A stretch of DNA of 11,372 bases from an uncultured Oscillospiraceae bacterium (GCA_934670025.1 CAKUOS010000061.1:1-11372); one strand, 5' to 3'. Shown: positions 1 through 6,970, counted from the stretch's first letter. Program-made: numbers and translations. The notes: a model not told the origin generated them from the letters alone.

Positions 1-666
1 CTGATGATCTTCGACGAGGTCGTCACGGGCTTCCGCGTGGCGCTTTCGGGCGCGCAGGGCTATTTCGGCGTCGTGCCTGATCTGACGGTCTTCGGCAAGA
101 TCGTCGCGGGCGGCTATCCCGCGGCCGGCGGCGTCGGCGGCAAAAAGGAATACGCCGGGCTCATGGCGGCGGGTCTTGCCACGGGCAAGCACCGCGCCTA
201 CGTCGGCGGCACGCTGGCCGCCAATCCCCTGTCCTGCCTCGCTGGCTACACGGCCATCCGCGAGATCGAGCGCACGAACGCCTGCGAGATCGCCGGCCGC
301 ATGGGCGACCGCCTGTGCGACGGGCTCAAGCGGCTGCTGGAGCAGTACGGCCTGCCGTTCGTGGCCTATAATCAGGGCTCGATCGTCCATCTGGAATGCA
401 CGGGCGCGATGAGCTTCGATTTCTCGTCCATGTCGCTCGCCAAATCCGCGATGGGGCTTCTGAAGCACAAGGACATGATGTATGTGCGCAAGGATTCGAT
501 GGAGCGCATGGGCGCGGCCTATATGGCAAACGGCATCGTCACGCTGGCCGGCAGCCGCCTGTATACCTCCATGGCAGACACCCCGGAGATCATCGACGAG
601 GCGCTCGGCCGCTTTGAAGAGGTCTTCAAACACGTAAAAAAGACGAACAAGGGTCTGATTAAATAA
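1..666 (+). CDS. Class-III PLP aminotransferase, glutamate-1-semialdehyde aminomutase-like, 3' part
   Basis: Open from the first base, so the N-terminal half lies outside; 221 residues are visible where the family usually has about 430. The visible part starts in the PLP site: LMIFDEVVTGFR carries the Asp (visible residue 5) that pairs with the pyridine nitrogen, and VFGKIVAGGYP carries the Schiff-base Lys (residue 33). The GGTLAANPLSCLAG stretch matches the segment that contacts the cofactor phosphate. The family transfers or shifts amino groups on small substrates in the cytosol. The fold is closest to HemL-type aminomutases, but no tetrapyrrole genes are nearby and the C-terminal half is not a plain HemL match, so I infer an aminotransferase or aminomutase of unknown substrate. 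It converges with the MFS gene on the opposite strand; hairpins fill the gap between them. Family certain, reaction uncertain. Confidence 0.88.
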   Translation: MMIFDEVVTGFRVALSGAQGYFGVVPDLTVFGKIVAGGYPAAGGVGGKKEYAGLMAAGLATGKHRAYVGGTLAANPLSCLAGYTAIREIERTNACEIAGRMGDRLCDGLKRLLEQYGLPFVAYNQGSIVHLECTGAMSFDFSSMSLAKSAMGLLKHKDMMYVRKDSMERMGAAYMANGIVTLAGSRLYTSMADTPEIIDEALGRFEEVFKHVKKTNKGLIK

Positions 667-688
667 AAAAGCGCCCGTATGGGCGCTT
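667..688 (+). terminator. Terminator-like hairpin after the aminotransferase
   Basis: A GCGCCC stem (671-676), GTAT loop and GGGCGC stem (681-686) start a few bases after the stop codon, with A's before and only two T's after. The same 22 bases recur at 853-874, where the T run is longer. With so short a T tract here, this copy is a weak terminator for the + strand. Confidence 0.6.
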
Positions 689-689
689 C

Positions 690-793
690 AGCGTGGCGAA
701 AAATCTTTTCGCCACGCTGCTCCCAGTTTTTTGAACTTGGAAAAGTTCAAAAAACTGCTTGATTGAACGCGAAGGGGGCTCTTTGCCCCCTTC
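690..793. repeat. Cluster of three strong palindromes between convergent genes
   Basis: Three hairpins lie almost end to end. The first has a 13-bp stem (690-702 with 706-718, core GCGTGGCG) and a 3-nt loop. The second has a 15-bp perfect stem (724-738 with 743-757, core TTTTTTGAACTT) and a GGAA loop. The third has a 9-bp stem (771-779 with 785-793, GAAGGGGGC). No protein is encoded here. One terminator would be enough between two convergent genes, so this looks like a dispersed intergenic palindromic repeat (BIME- or MITE-like). That class is inferred; the pairing is seen directly. Confidence 0.6.
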
Positions 794-852
794 ACTCTTC
801 CCCCGCGGCTCTGTTGCAGAAGGTTTTCTTATTACTTTTTGATAATCGCAGG

Positions 853-876
853 AAAAGCGCCCGTATGGGCGCTTTT
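853..876. terminator. Bidirectional intrinsic terminator
   Basis: An AAAAGCGCCC arm, GTAT loop and GGGCGCTTTT arm make a perfect 10-bp stem-loop with A's on one side and T's on the other. It can terminate transcripts from either direction. It lies 38 bp beyond the stop codon of the MFS gene, which is read on the minus strand, and so most likely ends the M20-MFS operon. Confidence 0.75.
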
Positions 877-914
877 CTTTGCGTTTTCTGCGTTTTGCGC
901 ATATTTTGCGGTGC

Positions 915-2351
915 TCAGGCGCGGGCCTCTTCGGCCGCCTGCTTTTCCAGCATCGGGCGAATCCAGAACAGGACCAGCACAAGACCCACGAGCGTGATGC
1001 CGCCGGCCGTCAGGAAGACGGCGTTGACGCCCTTCTGGATGTTGGCGACATTCGTCGGGTCTGCGGCGGTGAAGCCGCCGTAGATCATACCGTAGGTGGC
1101 CGCGGCCAGCGAACCTGCCAGCGAGTTTGCGAAGTTGATGAGCGCGGTGCCGATGCCGATGTCCTGCGGCCTCAGACAGCCCTGCGCCGCGGGCGTGATC
1201 GACACGCCGCGATAGCTCTCGGCGATGCCGGTGACGGTCAGCGCGATGAAGTACAGAAGTACGGACGTTGCGGGCGTCGTAAAGCCCATCGCCAGCATCG
1301 GGAAGGCCGAGAGCGCCGTGGCGACGGCCATCGCCTTCCACATATTGGTCTTCTTTTTGCCGACCCACGCGCCGGCGATGACCGGCAGGAACATCGTCAC
1401 GACGGTGCGCGGCAGCTGGAGCGAGCCCGCCGTCGCCGTGCTGGTGCCCATGACGTTGATCGCGCCGAGCGGCGAATAGACGTCCATCGCGCCGCGATAG
1501 AAGTAGCAGAGGAAGCCCACGAGTACAAAGGCCAGATAGCGCTTGTGACGGAACATCTGCACGGGGATGATGGGCTGTTCGATCCGGGATTCATAGCGGA
1601 TGAGCAGCGCCGTGAACACAATGCCAAGCACCAGACCGCCGAGGATCAGCGGGTTCGTCCAGCCGACGGACGCGCCGTAGTTCAGCGGCAGCAGGATGCC
1701 GCACAGCGCGGCGACGAGCAGGAGGATGCCGGCGGTGTCGATCTTCTGCTTCGCGGCGCTCTTGTCGTCGGGGTAGAACAGGCCGATCAGCACGATGCCC
1801 GCGATCAGCGGAATGGCCGGGAACAGAATCGCCGCGGTCAGAAGACCCATATCGGTCAGGATGCCCGCGATGATGCTGCCGCCGAAGCCGCCGATCGACA
1901 GCGCCATCGCAAGCAGCCCCATCGCCTTCGGCACGTCCTTTTTCTCGTTGATGACGCCGACGATGATATACGGCGCGGCCATAAACGCGCCCTGCGCAAA
2001 GCCGACGCCAAACCGGCAGATCATCAGCAGCGGCAGATTCGGTGCAAACGCGATGCCCACGCCGCACAGCACGCAGATGATGCCCGCAACGACGACGATC
2101 CGCTTCCGCCCGAAAATATCGCCGAGCTTGCCGCCGATCGGCGTCATGATCGTGATGCCGAGCGAGGAGAAGATGGAGAACAGGCCGACATAGCCCATTG
2201 CGTTCATGCCGGACAAAATGGGGGTGATGAGCGTGGACAGCGCCAGACCGTAGCACGCGATGGACACGGTCAGGCAGATCGCGCCAAGCTGCACGAGGGC
2301 CTTTTTGCCCTTTGGCAGCTGAATGACGGCGGTTCCTGTTTCATTTGCCAT
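915..2351 (-). CDS. MFS transporter, probably 14-TM (DHA2-like)
   Basis: A 478-residue inner-membrane carrier of the major facilitator superfamily, expected to use the proton gradient. The family motif A between TM2 and TM3 is clear: GGKLGDIFGRKR at residues 73-84. The length and the number of hydrophobic stretches fit a 14-helix DHA2-type protein, a group that includes drug and organic-anion carriers. I chose the start MANETG (ATG at 2349-2351) because a GGAAAGGAAG ribosome-binding site precedes it; the open frame continues upstream to 2435 but there overlaps the end of the M20 gene. It lies 43 bp downstream of the amidohydrolase with no terminator between them, so the two are probably co-transcribed. 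It may import the hydrolase's substrate or export a product. Family confident; substrate and direction unknown. Confidence 0.9.
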   Translation of the reverse strand: MANETGTAVIQLPKGKKALVQLGAICLTVSIACYGLALSTLITPILSGMNAMGYVGLFSIFSSLGITIMTPIGGKLGDIFGRKRIVVVAGIICVLCGVGIAFAPNLPLLMICRFGVGFAQGAFMAAPYIIVGVINEKKDVPKAMGLLAMALSIGGFGGSIIAGILTDMGLLTAAILFPAIPLIAGIVLIGLFYPDDKSAAKQKIDTAGILLLVAALCGILLPLNYGASVGWTNPLILGGLVLGIVFTALLIRYESRIEQPIIPVQMFRHKRYLAFVLVGFLCYFYRGAMDVYSPLGAINVMGTSTATAGSLQLPRTVVTMFLPVIAGAWVGKKKTNMWKAMAVATALSAFPMLAMGFTTPATSVLLYFIALTVTGIAESYRGVSITPAAQGCLRPQDIGIGTALINFANSLAGSLAAATYGMIYGGFTAADPTNVANIQKGVNAVFLTAGGITLVGLVLVLFWIRPMLEKQAAEEARA

Positions 2352-2394
2352 AGAAGGTTCTTCCTTTCCTTTTGTTCTTTTCTTTCCGGAACGT

Positions 2395-3564
2395 TTATCT
2401 GTTTTCTTCCAGCCAGCGGACGGCGCAGTGCACAAGACAGCTCACGCCGACCGGGCAGACGTCCTCGTTGAAGCGCACCCTGGGGTTATGCGCGGGCGCG
2501 TCGCCGCGCTCGTCGGGGAAGCCCGCGGACAGGTACATGAATACCGACGGCACGCGCTCGGCAATGGAGGCGAAATCCTCCGACGCATTGGCCGAAATGC
2601 CGGGATACGGCGTCAGGCCCGGGATGGGCAGCTCCTGCATATAGCCCGCGATCTGTTTGGTGAGCGCCGCGTCGCAGATGAGCGGCGGGACCTCGGAGAT
2701 CATCTCCACCTCGGCCGTGCCGCCGTAGACCCCGGCGGTGCGCGCCGCAGCCTCCTTCATCCGCCGCACCAGCAGCGCGCGGCTGTCGCGGTCATTCGTG
2801 CGGATGGTGCCCTGTAACACGGCGGTATCGGGGATGATATTCGCCGCGGAGCCGGCCGTAAACTGTCCGACGGTCATGACGCACGTCTTGCCGGGGTCCG
2901 CTTCGCGCGCAATGAGCGCTTCGAGCGCCAGATAGACGTGTACGCCGATGTTGATGGGGTCGATCGCGTTCTGCGGGTAAGCGCCGTGCGCGCCTTTACC
3001 GTGGACGGTGATCCTGAAGCCGTCGACGGAGTTCATCATCGTGCCGCCGGCGTTGTACATATAGACGCCGATGGGGATGCGCCCGGATGTGACATGATAT
3101 GCGAGCGCCGCGTCGACGCCGTCCAGCACGCCGTTTGCGATCATATCCTTCGCGCCCTCAAACGTCTCCTCCGCGGGCTGGAACATGAGCCGCACGCGGC
3201 CTTGCAGCGCAGCCTCTGTCTCTTTCAGGATCTTTGCCGCCGAAAGGAGCATCGCCGCGTGGAAATCGTGGCCGCAGGCGTGCGCAATTCCCGCCTGGCA
3301 CGCAAAGGGCTCGCCGCTCTCCTCCTGCATCGGCAGTGCGTCCATATCCGCGCGCAGCAGCAGCGTCTTTCCGCCTGTTTTTCCAAGCTCGGCCACGACG
3401 CCGTGGCCGCAGGCTCTCGGTTCGAGTCCTGCCAGCCGCAGCTGCTCCATGACATACGCCTGCGCCTGCGGCATATCCAGTCCGACCTCGGCGTGCGTAT
3501 GCAGCCAGCGGCGGTGCGCGACCGTCTCATCCTTCCGCGCAAGCGCCCGTTCGTATTCGTTCAT
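2395..3564 (-). CDS. M20D-type metallo-amidohydrolase (N-acyl amino acid / amide hydrolase)
   Basis: A 389-residue cytosolic zinc or manganese enzyme of peptidase family M20, the group of hippurate hydrolase, N-acyl-L-amino acid amidohydrolases and IAA-conjugate hydrolases. Family landmarks are in order: LLRADMDALPM (69-79), HACGHDFH (95-102) with metal ligands Cys97 and His99, FQPAEETFEGA (128-138) with the catalytic and ligand Glu pair 132-133, His157, the GAHGAYP dimerisation-domain motif (191-197), and His359 near the C-terminus. The Cys ligand marks the M20D branch rather than dipeptidases. The length is normal. The start ATG (3562-3564) follows GGGAGG at 8 nt. It is the first gene of an operon with the MFS transporter. 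The reaction expected is release of an amino acid from an acyl or aryl conjugate; the actual substrate cannot be told from sequence. Confidence 0.93.
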   Translation of the reverse strand: MNEYERALARKDETVAHRRWLHTHAEVGLDMPQAQAYVMEQLRLAGLEPRACGHGVVAELGKTGGKTLLLRADMDALPMQEESGEPFACQAGIAHACGHDFHAAMLLSAAKILKETEAALQGRVRLMFQPAEETFEGAKDMIANGVLDGVDAALAYHVTSGRIPIGVYMYNAGGTMMNSVDGFRITVHGKGAHGAYPQNAIDPINIGVHVYLALEALIAREADPGKTCVMTVGQFTAGSAANIIPDTAVLQGTIRTNDRDSRALLVRRMKEAAARTAGVYGGTAEVEMISEVPPLICDAALTKQIAGYMQELPIPGLTPYPGISANASEDFASIAERVPSVFMYLSAGFPDERGDAPAHNPRVRFNEDVCPVGVSCLVHCAVRWLEENR

Positions 3565-3614
3565 TCTGCGTTCCTCCCTGTTTCAGTCGAATCCGTAGTG
3601 TGTCCGTCATTTAT

Positions 3615-3633
3615 GGTATATTAACGGAACAGT
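3615..3633 (-). promoter_or_regulatory. Candidate operator, copy 1 (shared 19-bp motif)
   Basis: On the + strand this reads GGTATATTAACGGAACAGT. It matches the copy at 5163-5181 at 16 of 19 positions and the one at 5255-5273 at 14 of 19. It lies about +5 to +23 relative to the start predicted from the promoter at 3644-3672, a place where a bound protein would block the M20-MFS transcript. Function is inferred. Confidence 0.5.
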
Positions 3634-3643
3634 TGTCAGCGAA

Positions 3644-3672
3644 ATCGTAGCATATTGCGTTTCGTTCGTCAA
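3644..3672 (-). promoter_or_regulatory. Sigma-A promoter of the M20-MFS operon
   Basis: On the minus strand: TTGACG (3667-3672), a 17-bp spacer, TACGAT (3644-3649). Both boxes match consensus at 5 of 6 positions. The predicted start is near 3637, leaving a leader of about 70 nt before the M20 start codon. Confidence 0.7.
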
Positions 3673-3731
3673 TGGTTTTTATCATTTTCGTTATTTTCAT
3701 ACATTACGGACGCTGATTTTTGGTAAAAAGA

Positions 3732-3759
3732 ACCGGAGCGGCGTTTTTGCCGCTCCGGT
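3732..3759 (-). terminator. Intrinsic terminator of the regulator gene
   Basis: A perfect 11-bp GC-rich stem (3732-3742 with 3749-3759, ACCGGAGCGGC) with a 6-nt loop, followed on the minus strand by TTCTTTTTA. It starts 13 bp after the regulator's stop codon and separates the regulator's transcript from the M20 promoter. Confidence 0.85.
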
Positions 3760-3772
3760 ATTGTTCTTATAT

Positions 3773-5095
3773 TTACGGCTGCGCGTCGAGCATCAGCTCG
3801 TAGACCTTGACAGGTCTGCCTTTGGAATTGGCCGTCTGAAAATACGCCACACGGGCGTAGCCGCCCTCCACCAGCCGGCCGAGGATGCGGTTGGCGTTGC
3901 GGACCGTCACGCCGAAGCAGCCGGCCAGCTCCTGCGTGGTGATCTTCCGGGAACCGGACTGCCGGGCGCTGGCCGCGACCTTCTGGATCGTCAGCGTCGA
4001 CAGGCCGCAGCGGCGCGCGATCTCGCCCACGCCCTGCACGCTGCCGTATTCCACGACCATGGCCTTTTCCGCGCCGAGCGGCCCGATCAGCGCCTCTTTT
4101 TCATTGCGGATGAAGCTCTTGCCGACGAACTCGGCCTCTTTGCGCGCGGCCTGCGCGTTATAGACCGCCTGATTGAGATCGCGGCCGATGCCGTAGCCGA
4201 CGGCCGTCGGGCACGCAAGCTCGCCGTCGAGCCATGCAGACAGACGGCTCGCGCGGCCGTGATCGGTCAGATACTGCACGACCGACACGGTCGTGAAAAA
4301 TTCGCAGCTGTCGCTCTTTTTTTGCAGCATACAGTCGAGCAGATTTTCCCGCAGGAACAGCTCCAGCTTCTCATGCAGCGCATCCAGCTGCGCGGCGGCG
4401 TCACGGCCGCGCGGCGCGACACTCACGACGGCCGGCATACCGGCCCGCAGCCGTTCGAGCTCGATGGCGACCTGGAGCCGCCGCATGAGGTCGAGCAGGT
4501 GGCTGTCTTCGACCAGCGGGCACGCATACGGGATGCCGTGCGCCTGCAAAACGGGCGCGATGCTGCCATAGAGGCAGACGACCATGTCCACCTTCCCCGC
4601 TTCCCAAAGCTCCACGATGCGTGCGGCGATGGCCGATTCGAGCTGCTCGAGATGGTCTAAGCGCATGGTGCCGACCCAGCCGCTGACCTCCGATTCGAGC
4701 GCGGGCAGCTCCATCTCATCGAGGAACGCCTCGGCCGAATGGCCGCCCTTGAGCGGCAGCAGAAAATCGAGCACGATGCGCCCGATATCCGCGCCCGGAT
4801 GCGCCAGCACATATTGCAAAATCGCCTTATAGAGTTCAGCCGTGTCGGCCTGAAAATACAAAAGCGGCTTGCGCACCGCGTGCTCTTTGATCTCGATGGC
4901 CGCCTGCGCGACCTGGCCGCTGACGAGGAAGCCGTCGACCGATTCGGCGTATGCGTCGTAGAGCGCGGGCAGATGGGCGAAATTTTCGTATGTCAGCAGC
5001 ACAGTCTCGCAATCCGGCTGCACGCGCCGCAGCCGTTCGAGCGAGGCCGCGGTCGGCTCATGCAGCGACCGGCTGGTGATGATGGCAAGTTTCAT
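3773..5095 (-). CDS. One-component transcriptional regulator: PrpR/Rossmann-like sensor, GGDEF-like middle, C-terminal winged helix
   Basis: A 440-residue cytosolic protein. Residues 1-215 look like alternating strand/helix folds (MKLAIITSRS, ESVDGFLVSGQVAQAAI, KVDMVVCLYGS, HGIPYACPLVEDSH) and resemble PrpR_N-type small-molecule sensors. Residues 260-330 (TAVGYGIGRDLNQAVYNAQAARKEAE) resemble the degenerate GGDEF-like domain of CdaR-type regulators; there is no GGDEF signature, so cyclase activity is unlikely. Residues 350-440 form a winged helix, with a recognition-type segment ITTQELAGCFGVTVRNANRIL. I chose MKLAII (ATG 5093-5095) because a GGAGG lies 12 nt upstream, whereas starts further up lack a site. 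It has its own terminator. It is transcribed away from the DUF5058 pair and lies upstream of the M20-MFS operon, and a shared 19-bp motif marks those promoters, so it probably controls both. Its ligand is unknown; the domain calls are from reading alone. Confidence 0.72.
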   Translation of the reverse strand: MKLAIITSRSLHEPTAASLERLRRVQPDCETVLLTYENFAHLPALYDAYAESVDGFLVSGQVAQAAIEIKEHAVRKPLLYFQADTAELYKAILQYVLAHPGADIGRIVLDFLLPLKGGHSAEAFLDEMELPALESEVSGWVGTMRLDHLEQLESAIAARIVELWEAGKVDMVVCLYGSIAPVLQAHGIPYACPLVEDSHLLDLMRRLQVAIELERLRAGMPAVVSVAPRGRDAAAQLDALHEKLELFLRENLLDCMLQKKSDSCEFFTTVSVVQYLTDHGRASRLSAWLDGELACPTAVGYGIGRDLNQAVYNAQAARKEAEFVGKSFIRNEKEALIGPLGAEKAMVVEYGSVQGVGEIARRCGLSTLTIQKVAASARQSGSRKITTQELAGCFGVTVRNANRILGRLVEGGYARVAYFQTANSKGRPVKVYELMLDAQP

Positions 5096-5129
5096 GGGAT
5101 CCGTAAGCCTCCGTTTCAAGTCAGCCTTC

Positions 5130-5158
5130 ATCATACCGTATTCTGTGCCAAAAAGCAA
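5130..5158 (-). promoter_or_regulatory. Likely promoter of the regulator gene
   Basis: On the minus strand: TTGCTT (5153-5158), a 17-bp spacer, TATGAT (5130-5135). The -10 box is good and the -35 box weak (4 of 6), so basal expression should be modest. The leader would be about 28 nt and holds the GGAGG site at 5108-5112. Confidence 0.55.
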
Positions 5159-5162
5159 GCGG

Positions 5163-5181
5163 ACTGTTCCATAAATATGCC
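5163..5181 (+). promoter_or_regulatory. Candidate operator, copy 2, between divergent promoters
   Basis: ACTGTTCCATAAATATGCC; its reverse complement fits GGnATATTWAHRGAACWGK. It lies 5 bp upstream of the regulator's -35 box and 32 bp upstream of the DUF5058 -35 box, so one site could serve autoregulation, activation of the transporter genes, or looping to copy 3. Confidence 0.5.
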
Positions 5182-5212
5182 GCAGAAAAATGAACAAAAT
5201 TTAATTTTTTTC

Positions 5213-5241
5213 TTGACAGTTTTTGTCCAAGCTGCTATAGT
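5213..5241 (+). promoter_or_regulatory. Strong sigma-A promoter of the DUF5058 operon
   Basis: TTGACA (5213-5218) is a perfect -35 box; after 17 bp comes TATAGT (5236-5241), 5 of 6. The start should lie near 5248, giving a leader of about 160 nt. That leader holds operator copy 3 and a small GC hairpin (CGCGG at 5351-5355 with CCGCG at 5361-5365); I see no riboswitch family in it. Confidence 0.8.
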
Positions 5242-5254
5242 TTTTACATACCAA

Positions 5255-5273
5255 CCAGTTCTTTTAATATTCC
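5255..5273 (+). promoter_or_regulatory. Candidate operator, copy 3
   Basis: CCAGTTCTTTTAATATTCC matches copy 1 at 14 of 19 positions and copy 2 at 13 of 19. It lies about +8 to +26 from the predicted transcript start, almost the same place as copy 1 in the M20 leader. The matching placement is the main support for a shared repressor site. Confidence 0.42.
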
Positions 5274-5410
5274 ATAATTACCGCAAGTATTCCGTTTTCC
5301 CGCGCACACCGTCCGCACGCTCCCGTTCCCCTGCCCCGGCAGTATGCGGCCGCGGCTCCGCCGCGCCGTTTATATATGAAAAACCAGGAAAAAGGAAGGA
5401 AGTATTCACT

Positions 5411-6103
5411 ATGTACGAAGGCGTGGCAAACAGCGCGATCCTGTATGCGCTGGTCATCATCGGTCTTGTCGCAATTCTGGGCTTCTCCTACATTTTCTTC
5501 AGGAAGTCCTATCAGCGGTGCCGGGCGTTCGGCATGGACAAGACGGCTCTGACGCGGATCATCCGGTCGAGTCTGGTCTTTTCCGTCGTCCCCAGCATTT
5601 CCATCGTCATCGGCCTGTTCACCCTGTCGGCGGCGTTTGACATCCCTTGGCCGTGGTGGCGGCTGAGCGTCATCGGCTCGGTCGGCTATGAGCTCATGGC
5701 CGGTCAGACGGCTGCGGCCGCGCTCGGCGGCGGCGAAAGCGGCCGGGTCTTCGTGGCGGTCATGTTCGCCATGACGCTCGGCGTGGCCGGCTGGATCTTC
5801 GGGCCGGTGTTCCTCGGCAAAAAGCTCGGCAGCGGCATCAAAAAGGACGCGGGCGAAAATCCCGGCTGGTCGATGGTCCTCAACAGCACGTTCTGGACAG
5901 CGATGATGTGCGTGTTCCTGCCGCTTCTGATCTTCGGCACGCCGGTGGAAGCCGCAGTCCTGTTCACCAGCGCCGTCATCTCGACGGGTCTCGGTGTCCT
6001 CGCGGCGAAGTTGCGCTGGAAGTGGCTGAACGAGTGCAATCTGGCGCTGACACTGATCTTCGGTATGCTGTCGAGCCTTGTCTGGACGCAGGTCTTCGGT
6101 TAA
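5411..6103 (+). CDS. DUF5058-family polytopic membrane protein
   Basis: A 230-residue very hydrophobic protein with about six membrane segments (roughly residues 8-30, 52-75, 114-136, 158-176, 180-198, 208-227). The opening MYEGVANSAILYALVIIGL and the overall length fit my recollection of the DUF5058 family of Clostridia, which has no assigned function; this is from memory, without a profile search. Charged loops are short (RKSYQRCRAFGMDK, KKLGSGIKKDAGENPG). No signal peptide, ATPase or known transporter motif is visible. The start ATG follows AAGGAAGGAAG. The next membrane protein begins 19 nt after the stop, so the two are probably subunits of one complex. The context (divergent sensor-type regulator, M20 hydrolase operon with the same putative operator) suggests transport of a small organic compound. 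This is inference. Confidence 0.8.
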   Translation: MYEGVANSAILYALVIIGLVAILGFSYIFFRKSYQRCRAFGMDKTALTRIIRSSLVFSVVPSISIVIGLFTLSAAFDIPWPWWRLSVIGSVGYELMAGQTAAAALGGGESGRVFVAVMFAMTLGVAGWIFGPVFLGKKLGSGIKKDAGENPGWSMVLNSTFWTAMMCVFLPLLIFGTPVEAAVLFTSAVISTGLGVLAAKLRWKWLNECNLALTLIFGMLSSLVWTQVFG

Positions 6104-6122
6104 AAAGAGGGAGGAATGCAAT

Positions 6123-6905
6123 ATGCGTAAGGAAAAGAAAGTCTACACGCTCGATCCGTTCCAGCAGTGGTCGCATCGCTTCGGCCGCGTCTGCATGATC
6201 CTGTTTTTCCTCTATATGCTGGCCATCCCCGTGATCGTCGGTGTTGTTCTGGGCGCTATGCCCGATGTCCAGATGCTCCTGACCGCGTGCGTCGGCATCT
6301 GCATCACGTATATCCCCATCGGCTTCGCAGAGACAATCAGCTATGCGCCGATCCTCGGCTCGTCGACATATCTGGCGTTTCTGACCGGCAACATCATGAA
6401 CCTGAAAATGCCCTGCGCGGTCAACGCCATGAAGATCGCCGAAGTCGATCAGGGCACGCCCGAGGGTGACGCCGTCTCGGCGATGGCCATCTCGGCTTCG
6501 TCGATGATCACCGTCGTCATCATCGCCGTCGGCGTCCTGTTCATCGTGCCGCTCCAGCCGATCCTGACGATCCCGGCAGTCAAAACGGCCACGAATTATA
6601 TGCTGCCCGCGCTGTTCGGCACGTTCCTGCTCGGCTTCTTCGTCAAGGAAAAGGGCGAATATCAGATCCACGGCAAGCTCAAGGGCGCGGCCATCCCGTT
6701 CATTCTCGGCTGCATCGGCGCGGCCACGGGCGTGATGATCGCGGGTATGCAGGGCGTGTTCATCCTCATCATGCTGCCCATCACGATCCTGTGCAACCGG
6801 ATTTTGTTCAAAAAGGGCGTCGTGTCCGTGCAGAAAAACCCCAACTACGTTCCCCTGTTCCAGCAGTCCTCTGCCGCGCAGAGCGCCGCACCGGAAGAGG
6901 AATGA
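6123..6905 (+). CDS. Uncharacterised membrane protein partner of DUF5058
   Basis: A 260-residue protein with about six hydrophobic segments (roughly 22-45, 50-68, 124-146, 157-175, 186-207, 209-227). Between segments two and three is a polar, Gly/Pro/Asn-rich stretch, PIGFAETISYAPILGSSTYLAFLTGNIMNLKMPCAVNAMK (residues 65-104, GSSTYLAFLTGN at 79-90), that reads like a re-entrant or substrate-binding loop. The C-terminal tail is acidic and likely cytosolic. GAGGGAGG lies 8 nt before the chosen ATG (6123-6125), just past the DUF5058 stop codon, which implies co-translation. I do not recognise a named family. A two-subunit carrier with DUF5058 is the likeliest role; a membrane sensor or channel is possible. 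It ends at a strong bidirectional terminator. Confidence 0.75.
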   Translation: MRKEKKVYTLDPFQQWSHRFGRVCMILFFLYMLAIPVIVGVVLGAMPDVQMLLTACVGICITYIPIGFAETISYAPILGSSTYLAFLTGNIMNLKMPCAVNAMKIAEVDQGTPEGDAVSAMAISASSMITVVIIAVGVLFIVPLQPILTIPAVKTATNYMLPALFGTFLLGFFVKEKGEYQIHGKLKGAAIPFILGCIGAATGVMIAGMQGVFILIMLPITILCNRILFKKGVVSVQKNPNYVPLFQQSSAAQSAAPEEE

Positions 6906-6925
6906 CCCAACCATACCGGCACGCA

Positions 6926-6966
6926 AAACGGCGGAGCGGATGATGCGATCATCCGCTCCGCCGTTT
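6926..6966. terminator. Long bidirectional hairpin terminator, copy A
   Basis: A perfect 19-bp stem (6926-6944 with 6948-6966) with a GCG triloop; arm AAACGGCGGAGCGGATGAT. It lies between the converging DUF5058-partner and anti-sigma genes and can stop both. A near copy is at 8754-8798. Confidence 0.85.
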
Positions 6967-6970
6967 GCGG

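Noticed and set aside
1..666. Naming the aminotransferase hemL
   Set aside because: The PLP-site motifs fit the HemL fold, but half the protein is missing and no tetrapyrrole genes are near; related aminotransferases share these motifs.
690..793. CRISPR array
   Set aside because: The palindromes are different from each other, with no regular repeat and spacer pattern and no cas genes.
879..2471. A 530-codon open frame on the + strand opposite the MFS gene
   Set aside because: Its product is rich in Arg, Asp, His and Gln in low-complexity order, typical of the antisense of GC-rich membrane-protein codons. It has no recognisable domain; the MFS reading on the minus strand is clear.
4739..5410. 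Upstream extension of the DUF5058 reading frame to 4739
   Set aside because: The extension is antisense to the regulator and runs through the promoter at 5213-5241; a good ribosome-binding site and family-like start lie at 5411.
5249..5410. Possible riboswitch in the 160-nt DUF5058 leader
   Set aside because: Only a 5-bp GC hairpin is visible and no known aptamer signature; the leader is more simply explained by an operator.
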